The translations under genes and the position numbers were made by a program. This document shows positions 1 to 8,132 of a stretch of 14,949 nt of DNA, piece by piece; the first letter of the stretch is position 1, and each line of letters opens with the position of its first letter. The stretch comes from Alphaproteobacteria bacterium (GTDB lineage Bacteria > Pseudomonadota > Alphaproteobacteria > UBA8366). Below the pieces are notes generated by a model. The model did no database searches. It was given only the letters and a program-made list of their open reading frames with translations, and was not told where the DNA came from. The DNA lies in the NCBI GenBank assembly GCA_029861675.1, contig JAOTYV010000091.1, positions 1 to 14,949 on the forward strand, given 5' to 3'.

Positions 1-1435
1 GGGCCGGAGACAGGTTGTCGCCACCCGAATTTACGATGATGTCCTTCTTGCGGTCGGTAATCTGGATATAGCCGTCTTCATCGAAATTTCCGATATCGCC
101 GGTGTGCAGCCATCCGTTTTGAATCGTCTCGGCGGTCGCCTCCGGATTGTTCCAGTACCCCTGCATGACAAGTTCGCCTCGGACCAGGATTTCGCCATCC
201 TCGGCGATCCTGACCTCGACCCCCTTCATCGGCGGGCCGACCGTGTGAATTTTGTTCTTTTGATAGTGGTTGCAACTCACCACCGGCGCGGCTTCGGTTT
301 GTCCGTAGCCCTGCAGGATGTTCAGTCCGAGCGCGGTGAAATAGACGCCGATGTCGTAGTTCAGGGGGGCGCCGCCGGAGACGAATGCCTTGAGCCTGCC
401 GCCGAATCGTTGCCGAACCTTGTTTCGCACCAGCTTGTCCAGGGCGCAATTCGCCAGCTTTTCGCCTACGCCCATGCTCGCCGGGTCCAAATAGGACTTT
501 CGGCCAAGTTCGATCGCCGAATCGAAGAGTTTTCGCTTCAGCCCGCCGGTTTGCTCGACGCCGCGGCGAATGCGGGCATGCATCGCCTCATAGAGACGCG
601 GCACCGCAGTCATGATCGTGGGGCGCACTTCGTTGATATTGGCGGTCAGCTTGTCGATCCCCTCGGCGTAGTAGATTTGCGCGCCGATCGAGATCGGCAG
701 GAATTGTCCGCCGGTGTGCTCGTAGGAATGCGACAGCGGCAGAAAGGAGAGAAATACCTCATTGCTGGCGCCAAATTGTGGCAATTCCTTGAGGAAATCG
801 TGGGCGCCCATGCAATTGCACAGGATCGCGCCGTGGCTCAGCATGACGCCCTTCGGTTTTCCGGAGGTACCGGAGGTGTAGATGATGCAGGCTGTCTCCG
901 TCCGGTCGATCTGGTTCAGCCAGTCCTGCGTCTCATCCGCGCCGGTGCGGCCGTCGTCCAGCACCTCGTCCCAGCTCTTCAGGACCGGGCCATCGCCCGC
1001 ATGCTGCGGCGCCGGGGGATCGATGAAAACCACCGTTTCCGTCTCCGTGTCCGCCGCCGCGGGCAACAGATTTTTGGCCAGCGCGGGCGTCGAAACGATG
1101 GCGATTTTTGCGCCGCTATCCGACAGCACGTGGTGATGGTCGTCGACCGTATTGGTGGTATAGGCGGGTACCGTTATGCCGCCGGCGGCCATGATGGCGA
1201 TATCGGCGATCAGCCATTCGGGCCTGTTTTCCGCCACCAGAACCACCCGGTCGCCGCGCTGAAGGCCAATGTTCCGCAGTCCGCGTGCCAGCGCTAGCGT
1301 GGCCGCCGCGGCCTCCTGCCAAGTCTGGCTGCGCCAGGCGCCCTCGCGTTTTGCCCAGAGGAAGGGTTGTTCGGTCTGCCGTTCCGCCTGCTCAAAGAAC
1401 ATCAGCGGCAGGTTGCGAATTTGATCATAATTCAT
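1..1435 (-). CDS. Long-chain acyl-CoA synthetase (AMP-forming), C-terminus cut by window edge
   Basis: Activates fatty acids with ATP to an acyl-adenylate and then to acyl-CoA, feeding beta-oxidation or lipid synthesis; probably cytosolic or membrane-associated. The strand reads from ATG at 1435 with no stop for 478 codons. Visible adenylate-family signatures are the P-loop YTSGTSGKPKG (about residues 186-196), GYGQTE (about 376-381), HTGD (Asp about 447) and the hinge TDRKKD (about 459-464). The stretches FLPLSHSYEHTGGQ and TAVPRLYEAM resemble the roughly 600-residue FAA1/COG1022 long-chain group, so about 120 C-terminal residues should lie left of the window. No strong Shine-Dalgarno precedes the ATG. 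It is divergent from the M3 peptidase, with 86 bp between the two starts. Family is sure; exact chain length is inference. Confidence 0.93.
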   Translation of the reverse strand, partial: MNYDQIRNLPLMFFEQAERQTEQPFLWAKREGAWRSQTWQEAAAATLALARGLRNIGLQRGDRVVLVAENRPEWLIADIAIMAAGGITVPAYTTNTVDDHHHVLSDSGAKIAIVSTPALAKNLLPAAADTETETVVFIDPPAPQHAGDGPVLKSWDEVLDDGRTGADETQDWLNQIDRTETACIIYTSGTSGKPKGVMLSHGAILCNCMGAHDFLKELPQFGASNEVFLSFLPLSHSYEHTGGQFLPISIGAQIYYAEGIDKLTANINEVRPTIMTAVPRLYEAMHARIRRGVEQTGGLKRKLFDSAIELGRKSYLDPASMGVGEKLANCALDKLVRNKVRQRFGGRLKAFVSGGAPLNYDIGVYFTALGLNILQGYGQTEAAPVVSCNHYQKNKIHTVGPPMKGVEVRIAEDGEILVRGELVMQGYWNNPEATAETIQNGWLHTGDIGNFDEDGYIQITDRKKDIIVNSGGDNLSPA

Positions 1436-1466
1436 GAATGAAGTCCGATGCCCCCGGTTCGGATGC

Positions 1467-1495
1467 TTGTGTCCCGGTCTTCGCCATCATATATC
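1467..1495 (+). promoter_or_regulatory. Candidate sigma-70 promoter for the M3 peptidase run
   Basis: TTGTGT (1467-1472) and TATATC (1490-1495) are separated by exactly 17 bp. They match 3/6 and 4/6 of the consensus hexamers. A start near 1502 would leave a leader of about 20 nt carrying the GAGGGAG ribosome site at 1508-1514. It lies in the 86-bp gap shared with the divergent acyl-CoA synthetase gene. Pattern-based only. Confidence 0.4.
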
Positions 1496-1521
1496 GCCCT
1501 GTGTTACGAGGGAGTAAATAC

Positions 1522-3315
1522 ATGAATGACCGCGCCGCGGGTACCCATACTGCAATAGGCGACCTTCCGGGCTGGGATTTGCGGGATTTGTACCCTGCGG
1601 CCGACTCGCCCGAACTCGAGACCGATCTGAAGCAGGCCGAGACGGCCGCCGGGGAATTCGCCTCGGAGTATACCGGACAGCTTGCAGCGCTCGACGGCGA
1701 CGGGCTGGCGGGCGCCATCGCGCGGTACGAAGCCGTTTACGAGACCCTTTCACGCGTCATGAGCTATGCGTCTTTGATGCATGCGGGCAACGTAACCGAC
1801 ACTGACATCAGCCGATTTTTTCAAACCATGCAGGAGCGGGTCAATGCGATCTCCACAACGCTCCTGTTCTTCGGCCTGGAAATCAATCGGATCGACGACG
1901 ACCGCCTGGAGGCGCAGCTCGCGTCGCCGGCGCTGGCCCGCTATCGGCCGTGGCTGCGCGATACCCGCGCCGCGCGCCAATTTCAGCTCTCGGATGAAAT
2001 CGAAAAGCTGCTGCATGAAAAACAGGTGGCGGGACGGACATCCTGGATGCGTTTGTTCGATCAAACGCTGGCGGAACTGCGATTCCCGATGCAGGGCCGC
2101 GACCTGACCGAAACCGAAATACTGCATCTGCTGTCCGATCCCGATGCGGCGACCCGCAAGGAAGCCGCGCAGAGCTTCGGCACGGTGCTTGGCGACAACG
2201 TTAAAATTTTTGCCTTGGTTACCAACACCTTAGCCAAGGAAAAAGAGATCGAGGACCGCTGGCGGGGCTTTGCGCGGCCGATATCGGCCCGGAATCTCGC
2301 GAATTTCGTCGAGGATGACGTGGTGGACGCGTTGATCGGATCGGTACGCGACGCCTATCCGCGCCTGTCGCACCGGTATTACAAGCTCAAGGCGGGATGG
2401 TTCGGTACGGAAACCATCGACTACTGGGACCGAAATGCGCCGTTTCCGGACGAAGACGACCGGGTGATTCCCTGGCGCGAGGCGCGCGAGACGGTCCTCG
2501 ACGCCTATGGCGCTTTTTCCGGCGAGCTCGCGGGCATCGGGCGCCGCTTCTTCGAGAATGACTGGATCGACGCGGCGGTACGGCCGGGCAAGGCGGCCGG
2601 CGCGTTTTCGCATCCGACCGTGCCGTCCGCGCATCCCTATCTGCTGTTGAACTACCAAGGCAGGATCCGCGACGTCATGACCCTGGCGCATGAGTTGGGG
2701 CATGGGGTGCATCAGGTGTTGTCGGGGCAGCAGGGGCATTTGATGGCCAATACGCCGCTCACCCTGGCGGAAACGGCATCCGTGTTCGGCGAGATGCTGA
2801 CCTTCCGGTCGATGCTGGCCGCAACCACCGACCCGAAGGCGCGGCGCGTCATGCTGGCGGGGAAGATCGAAGACATGCTGAATACGGTGGTCCGGCAGGT
2901 TGCTTTTTGCGAGTTCGAACGGCGCGTGCATGACGAACGCCGCGACGCCGAGCTGACGCCGGACCGGCTGGGCGAAATCTGGATGGACATTCAGCGCGAG
3001 AGTCTCGGCCCCGCCCTGAACCTGCACGACGAATATCGCCATTACTGGTCGTACATCCCGCATTTCATCCACACGCCCTTTTATGTCTACGCCTATGCCT
3101 TCGGCGACTGCCTCGTGAACTCGCTCTATTCGGTCTATCAGGGTGCGGAAAGCGGGTTCGCGGACAAATATCTGGAAATGCTGTCGGCGGGCGGCACCAT
3201 GCGGCATCGTGAGTTGCTGGCGCCATTCGGTCTCGACGCCTCCGATCCGACTTTCTGGTCGCGCGGGCTCTCCGTCATCGAGGGGTTCATCGGGGAATTC
3301 GAGGCCGCATTGTGA
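1522..3315 (+). CDS. pepF: M3-family oligoendopeptidase F (zinc metallopeptidase)
   Basis: A cytosolic zinc endopeptidase expected to cut short oligopeptides. The protein has 597 residues from ATG 1522, the usual size for M3 oligoendopeptidase F. That start is preferred because GAGGGAG at 1508-1514 sits 7 nt upstream; an in-frame ATG at 1438 would add 28 residues with no such site. The zinc motif HELGH is at residues 390-394 in LAHELGHGVHQVL, and the third ligand is probably Glu417 in LAETASVFGEM. The N-terminal half is helical, and the C-terminal region (YWSYIPHFIHTPFYVYAYAFG) is typical of the family. No signal peptide is present. Its stop overlaps the start of the following hydrolase, suggesting translational coupling. 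Confidence 0.94.
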   Translation: MNDRAAGTHTAIGDLPGWDLRDLYPAADSPELETDLKQAETAAGEFASEYTGQLAALDGDGLAGAIARYEAVYETLSRVMSYASLMHAGNVTDTDISRFFQTMQERVNAISTTLLFFGLEINRIDDDRLEAQLASPALARYRPWLRDTRAARQFQLSDEIEKLLHEKQVAGRTSWMRLFDQTLAELRFPMQGRDLTETEILHLLSDPDAATRKEAAQSFGTVLGDNVKIFALVTNTLAKEKEIEDRWRGFARPISARNLANFVEDDVVDALIGSVRDAYPRLSHRYYKLKAGWFGTETIDYWDRNAPFPDEDDRVIPWREARETVLDAYGAFSGELAGIGRRFFENDWIDAAVRPGKAAGAFSHPTVPSAHPYLLLNYQGRIRDVMTLAHELGHGVHQVLSGQQGHLMANTPLTLAETASVFGEMLTFRSMLAATTDPKARRVMLAGKIEDMLNTVVRQVAFCEFERRVHDERRDAELTPDRLGEIWMDIQRESLGPALNLHDEYRHYWSYIPHFIHTPFYVYAYAFGDCLVNSLYSVYQGAESGFADKYLEMLSAGGTMRHRELLAPFGLDASDPTFWSRGLSVIEGFIGEFEAAL

Positions 3316-4121
3316 CGTCCCGGAAGGGGCCCGACCTCGAAGTCATTTCCAGACTGCCGGCCGATGACGCGCAGGGCGCGCCGATCGTGTTCGTACACGG
3401 CGCCTTCGGTGGCGCCTGGTGCTGGGACGAATATTTCCTCTCCTGGTTCGCGGAGCGCGGCTATGCCGGCCACGCCGTGAGCCTGCGCGGACATGGCGCC
3501 AGCGATGGCGGTGGCGACCTCAACGGAACGGGAATCGACGATTACGTCACCGATCTGTTGCACGTTACGGGCCGGTTGGAGCGGCCGCCGATCCTGGTCG
3601 GACACTCGATGGGCGGGTTCGTGGTGCAAAAGTATCTCGAGCGTGGCGAGGCCGCGGGCGTGGCCTTGATGGCGGCGGTTCCGCCGCGTGGCCTCATGGG
3701 TCCCGGCCTTTCCCTGATGGTTTGGCAGCCGGCATTGGCGCTCTCCCTCGGGGCGGGGCAGATGTTCGGCCAGCCCTGGGGCACGCCCGAAGCGATGCGT
3801 GGCAACTTGTTCTCCGATGCCCTGCCGGCCGACCAGGCCGATGCATTTCTTTCCCGCATGGGCCCCGAATCGACGCGGGCCATGATCGAGATGGCGGGTT
3901 TGGAACCGCCCCGTTTGCAGGGCGTGACGCTGCCGCCCGTCCTCGTGATGGGGGGGCATGACGACGCGCTGATTCCGCCGGCCTTTGTCCGCTCGACCGC
4001 AAGAGCCTATGGTGTGTCGCCGAATATTCTCGAAGATGTGGGGCATGTCATGATGCTCGATGTCGGTTGGGAAACGGTGGCTCAGACCGTCTTTGACTGG
4101 ATGGGCGACAGCCGCCTTTAG
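3312..4121 (+). CDS. Alpha/beta-fold hydrolase
   Basis: A serine hydrolase of the alpha/beta fold with unknown substrate (ester, lactone or amide are all possible). The protein has 269 residues. The nucleophile elbow GHSMG places Ser at 99; the oxyanion HG is in FVHGAFGG (about 29-30); the acid is Asp217 or Asp218 in GGHDDALIPP; the catalytic His is 245 in EDVGHVMMLD. An AMP-like lid occupies about 125-195. The start is GTG at 3312, overlapping the TGA of the peptidase as GTGA. No in-frame ATG occurs before the conserved HG core, so GTG is the natural choice. The overlap implies co-expression with the M3 peptidase. No secretion signal is seen. Confidence 0.88.
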   Translation: MTSRKGPDLEVISRLPADDAQGAPIVFVHGAFGGAWCWDEYFLSWFAERGYAGHAVSLRGHGASDGGGDLNGTGIDDYVTDLLHVTGRLERPPILVGHSMGGFVVQKYLERGEAAGVALMAAVPPRGLMGPGLSLMVWQPALALSLGAGQMFGQPWGTPEAMRGNLFSDALPADQADAFLSRMGPESTRAMIEMAGLEPPRLQGVTLPPVLVMGGHDDALIPPAFVRSTARAYGVSPNILEDVGHVMMLDVGWETVAQTVFDWMGDSRL

Positions 4122-4144
4122 GGCGGGCGGCGGATAGGATTGTG

Positions 4145-5401
4145 ATGGCGAACGAAATCGATCCCAAACCACAACGCATTGGTGTCATCGGTGGCGGTAT
4201 TGCCGGGATCAGCGCGGCCTTGTTCCTGCGGCGCGACGGTCATGACGTCACCGTGTTCGACCCGGGCGATCCGGGTACGGGAACATCATCGGGCAATGCG
4301 GGCGTCGTCAGCACCGGTGGAATCATCCCGACCGCTACTCCCGATATTCTGATGCGCGTGCCGAAGATGCTGATGGATCCATACGGTCCCTTGGCCGTGC
4401 GCTGGCGTTATTTGCCGCGCATCGCGCCCTGGCTGCTGAGCCTGTTGCGCAACGGCACGCCGGCGCGGATCGAGGCCAACGCGCGGGCGAAAGCGGCGCT
4501 GCTCGATCAGGCGTATGAGGCCTATCGTACGCTACTGCAGGATACGGGCACCGAATCCTTCATGCGCCAGACCGGTTCGCTGGCGGTCTACGAGACCGAG
4601 CGGGGCTGGCAGCAGACGCAATGGATCCTCGACTTGATGCGCCGGTGCGGGCGGAAATTCGATGTTCTGAACCAGGATGAATTGCGTCAGATGGAGCCGG
4701 GGCTCGCGCCGATTTTTCCGCATGCCTACTACCTGCCCGACAACGGTTCGCTGAGCCATCCGGGCAGGCTTGTCATCGAGCTGCACGAAGCGTTTCGCCG
4801 CAAGGGCGGGACAATTATCCCGCAGCAAGTGATCCGGATTGGTCTCGCGGAAGGGCAGGCCCGCCATCTGATCACCGAAGACGGGCCGCAGACTTTCGAC
4901 GCAGTGGTGGTCGCGGCGGGAGCCTGGTCGAAGCAGTTTCTCAAGCAGTTGGGGACCAGCGTGCTGCTGGATGCCGAGCGCGGTTATCATGTCATGCTGC
5001 CGCTGCCGGAAAGCGCACCGACGCGCCCGATCAACGTGGTCGAGGACACCATGTTTCTCTCGCCGATGGCGCATGGCTTGCGGATGACCACCGGTGTCGA
5101 ACTTGCCGGCACCGAAGCGCCACCGGATTATACGAGGGTGCGCCATATGATCGGCCGCGCCGCCCGGGCGATCCCCACGTTACGCCAGGAGGAGCAGAGC
5201 GCCTGGCTCGGTTTCCGCCCGTCGACGCCGAGTTCGGTGCCGCATCTCGGCCGCGCGCCCGGCCATGACAATGTCTATTGCGCCTTCGGCGGCGGTCACG
5301 TCGGCATGACGCTGGGGCCGGTCAGCGGCCGGATCACCGCCGACCTGGTCGCCGGCCGTGAGCCCGGGGTCGATCTTGCACCCTACGCGCTGGACCGATG
5401 A
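4145..5401 (+). CDS. DadA-type FAD-dependent amino-acid/amine oxidoreductase, copy 1
   Basis: A flavoenzyme of the DAO/DadA superfamily, expected to oxidise a D-amino acid, glycine derivative or secondary amine to an imine. It has 418 residues. The FAD Rossmann motif GGGIAG is at 16-21 with an acidic residue ending strand 2 (Asp39). The C-terminal FAD segment reads CAFGGGHVGMTLGP followed by GRITADLVAG. I chose ATG 4145 because AGGA at 4136-4139 is 5 nt upstream; GTG 4142 would add one residue but sits too close to that site. It lies 23 bp after the hydrolase, and its stop overlaps the next start as ATGA. The neighbouring gene is a clear paralogue. The substrate cannot be read from the sequence, so no symbol is given. 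Confidence 0.9.
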   Translation: MANEIDPKPQRIGVIGGGIAGISAALFLRRDGHDVTVFDPGDPGTGTSSGNAGVVSTGGIIPTATPDILMRVPKMLMDPYGPLAVRWRYLPRIAPWLLSLLRNGTPARIEANARAKAALLDQAYEAYRTLLQDTGTESFMRQTGSLAVYETERGWQQTQWILDLMRRCGRKFDVLNQDELRQMEPGLAPIFPHAYYLPDNGSLSHPGRLVIELHEAFRRKGGTIIPQQVIRIGLAEGQARHLITEDGPQTFDAVVVAAGAWSKQFLKQLGTSVLLDAERGYHVMLPLPESAPTRPINVVEDTMFLSPMAHGLRMTTGVELAGTEAPPDYTRVRHMIGRAARAIPTLRQEEQSAWLGFRPSTPSSVPHLGRAPGHDNVYCAFGGGHVGMTLGPVSGRITADLVAGREPGVDLAPYALDR

Positions 5402-6657
5402 GCGGTCGCCCCGAACCCCGCAGCATCATCATCGTCGGCGCGGGCATGGTCGGCGTCAGTTGCGGGTTGTTTCTGCAGCGCGATGGCCATTCGGTGACGA
5501 TCCTCGATCCCAATGAACCCGGATCCGGCGCATCGTTCGGCAATGCCGGTTCGATCAGTCAAAGCTCGGTGATGCCGTCTTCTTCGCCGGGGTTGATCAA
5601 GCGGCTGCCAAAAATGCTGCTCGACCCGGAAAGCCCGCTCGTGTTGCGCTGGCAATATGTGCCGCGCCTGCTGCCGTGGCTGGCCGGGTATTTGCGCAAC
5701 TCCGCGCGTCCCCGGGTCGAGCGGAATTGCCGCGCGATGGGTGCGCTCTTTCATCACGTGATGGACGCCTATGACGTCTTGATCCGCGACACCGGCTGCG
5801 GCGACCTGATCGACGCGACAGGCGCGCTCAAGGTCTATGAGAGCGATGCGTCATTTGCGGGCACGGCGTTCGAACGCGCGATGATGGAGGCCAGCGGGTG
5901 CGCCTACGAGGTGCTGAACGAGGACGAACTGCGCCAGATGGAGCCGAACCTGGCGCCGATCTTCAAGCATGCTTTGTTCGTTCCCGACTCGCGGCAAATC
6001 CGCAGCCCGGGCCGGCTGGTCGAGACGCTGGCGGATACGTTCCGGGCGCGCGGCGGCTCGATGCTGCGCGAACATGTCCAACACGTGACGGTGGATGGCG
6101 AAGACGGCGTCCGCATTGCGACCGATACCGGCGTTCACGACGCCGACCGGGTGGTGATCGCCGCCGGTGCGCGGTCCAACGGGTTTGCGCGTCGGCTCGG
6201 CGCCCGGGTGCTGCTCGATGCGGAACGCGGCTACCACGTCATGATGCCGGCGCCCGAACGGTCGCTCAATCGGTACGTGCAATTCGCCGACCGCCGCTTT
6301 TCGTTGTCGCCGCATGAATCCGGAATCCGCATGACGTCGATTGTCGAACTGGCCAGCGTTGACGCCAAACCGGACTATCGGCGCATCCGCCGCCTGCTGC
6401 CGCACGCCGCGCGGGTGCTGCCTGATCTGTCGGCGGAAGAACAAAGCATCTGGATGGGCGCCCGCCCCTCCACACCGGACAACATTCCGGTGATCGCCCG
6501 TTCGCCGCGGCAGGAAAACGTCTTCTTTGCCTTTGGGCACAGCCATCTCGGCATGACGTTGGGGCCGCTGACCGGCCGAATCATCGCTGATCTGGTGGCC
6601 GGCCGCCATCCCGGTCTGGACCTGACGCCCTATGGCGCCGAACGGCCCTATGGGTAG
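5398..6657 (+). CDS. DadA-type FAD-dependent amino-acid/amine oxidoreductase, copy 2
   Basis: Tandem paralogue of the preceding flavoenzyme, with 419 residues. The FAD motif GAGMVG is at 14-19, with Asp37 ending strand 2, and the C-terminal segment reads FAFGHSHLGMTLGPLTGRI. It shares long blocks with copy 1, including DELRQMEP, LLDAERGYHVM, and RLPKMLLDP beside RVPKMLMDP, and aligns over its whole length almost without gaps. Differences cluster in the substrate domain, for example SISQSS against VVSTGG and KPDYRRIRR against PPDYTRVRH. The ATG at 5398 overlaps the previous TGA as ATGA with no Shine-Dalgarno of its own, so translational coupling is likely. Either a hetero-oligomer or two enzymes of different specificity would be consistent. 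Confidence 0.9.
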   Translation: MSGRPEPRSIIIVGAGMVGVSCGLFLQRDGHSVTILDPNEPGSGASFGNAGSISQSSVMPSSSPGLIKRLPKMLLDPESPLVLRWQYVPRLLPWLAGYLRNSARPRVERNCRAMGALFHHVMDAYDVLIRDTGCGDLIDATGALKVYESDASFAGTAFERAMMEASGCAYEVLNEDELRQMEPNLAPIFKHALFVPDSRQIRSPGRLVETLADTFRARGGSMLREHVQHVTVDGEDGVRIATDTGVHDADRVVIAAGARSNGFARRLGARVLLDAERGYHVMMPAPERSLNRYVQFADRRFSLSPHESGIRMTSIVELASVDAKPDYRRIRRLLPHAARVLPDLSAEEQSIWMGARPSTPDNIPVIARSPRQENVFFAFGHSHLGMTLGPLTGRIIADLVAGRHPGLDLTPYGAERPYG

Positions 6658-6707
6658 CTGCCGATGACGGCTGGTACATCGTCGCTCGCGCGCCTATCTA
6701 TCTCCCC

Positions 6708-8054
6708 ATGACGGAATCGGAAGAGAACTCGGTCGGCGGACGGGTGCGCCGCTATGCCCGGGTCGGCACGGCGGTCGGCGGGCTGGCGGCACGGCTGGCG
6801 GGCGCGCGGTATCTCGGCCTCGACCTCGACAAGGGCCGGCACGCGGAAGATCTCAAATCGGCGCTCGGCGGCCTCAAGGGCCCCTTGATGAAGGTGGCCC
6901 AGTTGATGGCCACGATTCCCGACGCGCTGCCCGACGAATATGTCCGCGAATTGCAGCAATTGCAGGCCAACGCGCCGTCGATGGGCTGGCCTTTCGTGCG
7001 CCGCCGCATGGCGGCCGAACTGGGGACGGACTGGCGCGCGAAGTTCGCGGAGTTCGACCGCAATGCCGCCCATGCCGCGTCACTGGGCCAGGTGCATCGG
7101 GCGCGATCGCTCGACGGCGCGGATCTCGCCTGCAAGCTGCAATATCCCGACATGGGATCGGCGGTGGAGGCGGACCTCAATCAGCTCGGCATGGTTTTCG
7201 CCATCTATCAGCGCGGCGACCGGTCGGTCTCGACCGATCAGATTCATGCGGAAATATCCGCCCGCCTGCGCGAGGAGCTGGATTACGATCTCGAAGGCCG
7301 TCATATGGCGTTGTACACGGTGATGCTGGCCGAGGTGGCCGAAGTCCATGTGCCCGTACGGCGGCCCGATCTGTCGACCGACCGCCTGCTCTCCATGACC
7401 TGGCTCGAGGGACGGCCGTTGATGGAGTTCCGCGAGGCGGCGCCGGAGATCCGCAACACCATCGCCCGCAACATGTTCCATACCTGGTATGTGCCGTTCT
7501 ATTTCTATGGCGTGATTCACGGCGACCCGCATCTCGGCAATTACAGCGTGCGGCCGGACCACGGGATCAACCTGCTCGATTTCGGCTGCGTGCGGAAATT
7601 CCCGCCGTCCTTCGTGCGCGGCGTGATCGATTTGTACCGGGCGCTACGCGATGGCGATTCGGCGCTCGCGGTGCATGCCTACGAGACCTGGGGCTTCACC
7701 GATCTGCGCAAGGAACTGATCGATACGCTCAACATCTGGGCGGAATTCGTGTACGCGCCGCTGCTGAAGGACGAAGTGGCGCGCATTCAGGAATCGGAGA
7801 GCGGGCTCTACGGCGCGCAGGTGGCGGGCCGGGTGCACCGGGAACTGCGCAAGCTCGGCGGGGTGACGCCGCCGCGCGAATTCGTCTTCATGGACCGCGC
7901 GGCGATCGGGCTGGGATCGGTCTTCATGCACCTCCGGGCCGAGGTCAACTGGCACCGGCTTTTCCACGACCTGATCGACGATTTCGACGAGGCGGCGCTG
8001 GCGAAGCGGCAGACGGAAGCGCTGGACGCGTCGGGTGTGCCGGCGGCTGAGTAA
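6708..8054 (+). CDS. ABC1/UbiB-family atypical protein kinase-like protein
   Basis: Member of the ABC1/ADCK/UbiB family, which supports isoprenoid-quinone metabolism and has a kinase fold with ATPase activity. It has 448 residues. In order, the family motifs are KVAQ (62-65, where family members usually have KxGQ), the Ala-rich loop AASLGQVH (123-130), Lys143 in ACKLQYP, ELD (190-192), HGDPHLGN (271-278, usually HGDxHPGN) and DFG (291-293). Thus all expected nucleotide-binding residues are kept. Unlike UbiB itself, no C-terminal membrane helices are evident, so it is probably not the canonical ubiB. No Shine-Dalgarno precedes ATG 6708, which follows the oxidoreductase by 50 bp. The start is supported by the motif-like N-terminus GGRVRRYARVG. 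Confidence 0.88.
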   Translation: MTESEENSVGGRVRRYARVGTAVGGLAARLAGARYLGLDLDKGRHAEDLKSALGGLKGPLMKVAQLMATIPDALPDEYVRELQQLQANAPSMGWPFVRRRMAAELGTDWRAKFAEFDRNAAHAASLGQVHRARSLDGADLACKLQYPDMGSAVEADLNQLGMVFAIYQRGDRSVSTDQIHAEISARLREELDYDLEGRHMALYTVMLAEVAEVHVPVRRPDLSTDRLLSMTWLEGRPLMEFREAAPEIRNTIARNMFHTWYVPFYFYGVIHGDPHLGNYSVRPDHGINLLDFGCVRKFPPSFVRGVIDLYRALRDGDSALAVHAYETWGFTDLRKELIDTLNIWAEFVYAPLLKDEVARIQESESGLYGAQVAGRVHRELRKLGGVTPPREFVFMDRAAIGLGSVFMHLRAEVNWHRLFHDLIDDFDEAALAKRQTEALDASGVPAAE

Positions 8055-8097
8055 CGGGCGATTGGGCCAACTGTCTCGAAATTGAGCCGCAAAGACC

Positions 8098-8103
8098 TAT
8101 AAT
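8098..8103 (+). promoter_or_regulatory. Candidate -10 element (TATAAT) for the sulfatase gene
   Basis: A perfect TATAAT lies in the 78-bp gap before the sulfatase. Start of transcription would fall near 8110, ahead of the AAGGGAG ribosome site at 8119-8125. No good -35 hexamer is found at 16-18 bp spacing (CTCGAA at 17 bp), so it may be weak, activator-dependent, or chance. If real, the sulfatase is expressed apart from the upstream genes. Confidence 0.35.
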
Positions 8104-8132
8104 CCCGCCGGAGCTTGCAAGGGAGTCGGCGC

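Noticed and set aside
104..1297. 397-codon open frame on the plus strand over the acyl-CoA synthetase gene
   Set aside because: It is antisense to a gene with clear adenylate-family motifs and shows no recognisable domain; long antisense frames are common in GC-rich coding DNA.
1438..1521. Upstream ATG giving the M3 peptidase 28 more residues
   Set aside because: No ribosome site there, the extra residues are unlike the family, and they would cover the candidate promoter; ATG 1522 has GAGGGAG.
2230..3207. 325-codon open frame on the minus strand inside the M3 peptidase gene
   Set aside because: Antisense to the HELGH-bearing peptidase; Arg/His/Gln-rich composition with no family match.
3138..4172. 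344-codon minus-strand frame across the hydrolase
   Set aside because: Covers parts of three plus-strand genes and has no coherent domain; the plus frame has a full catalytic triad.
8115..8132. TTG start for the sulfatase
   Set aside because: It overlaps the Shine-Dalgarno that serves ATG 8133 and adds six non-family residues.
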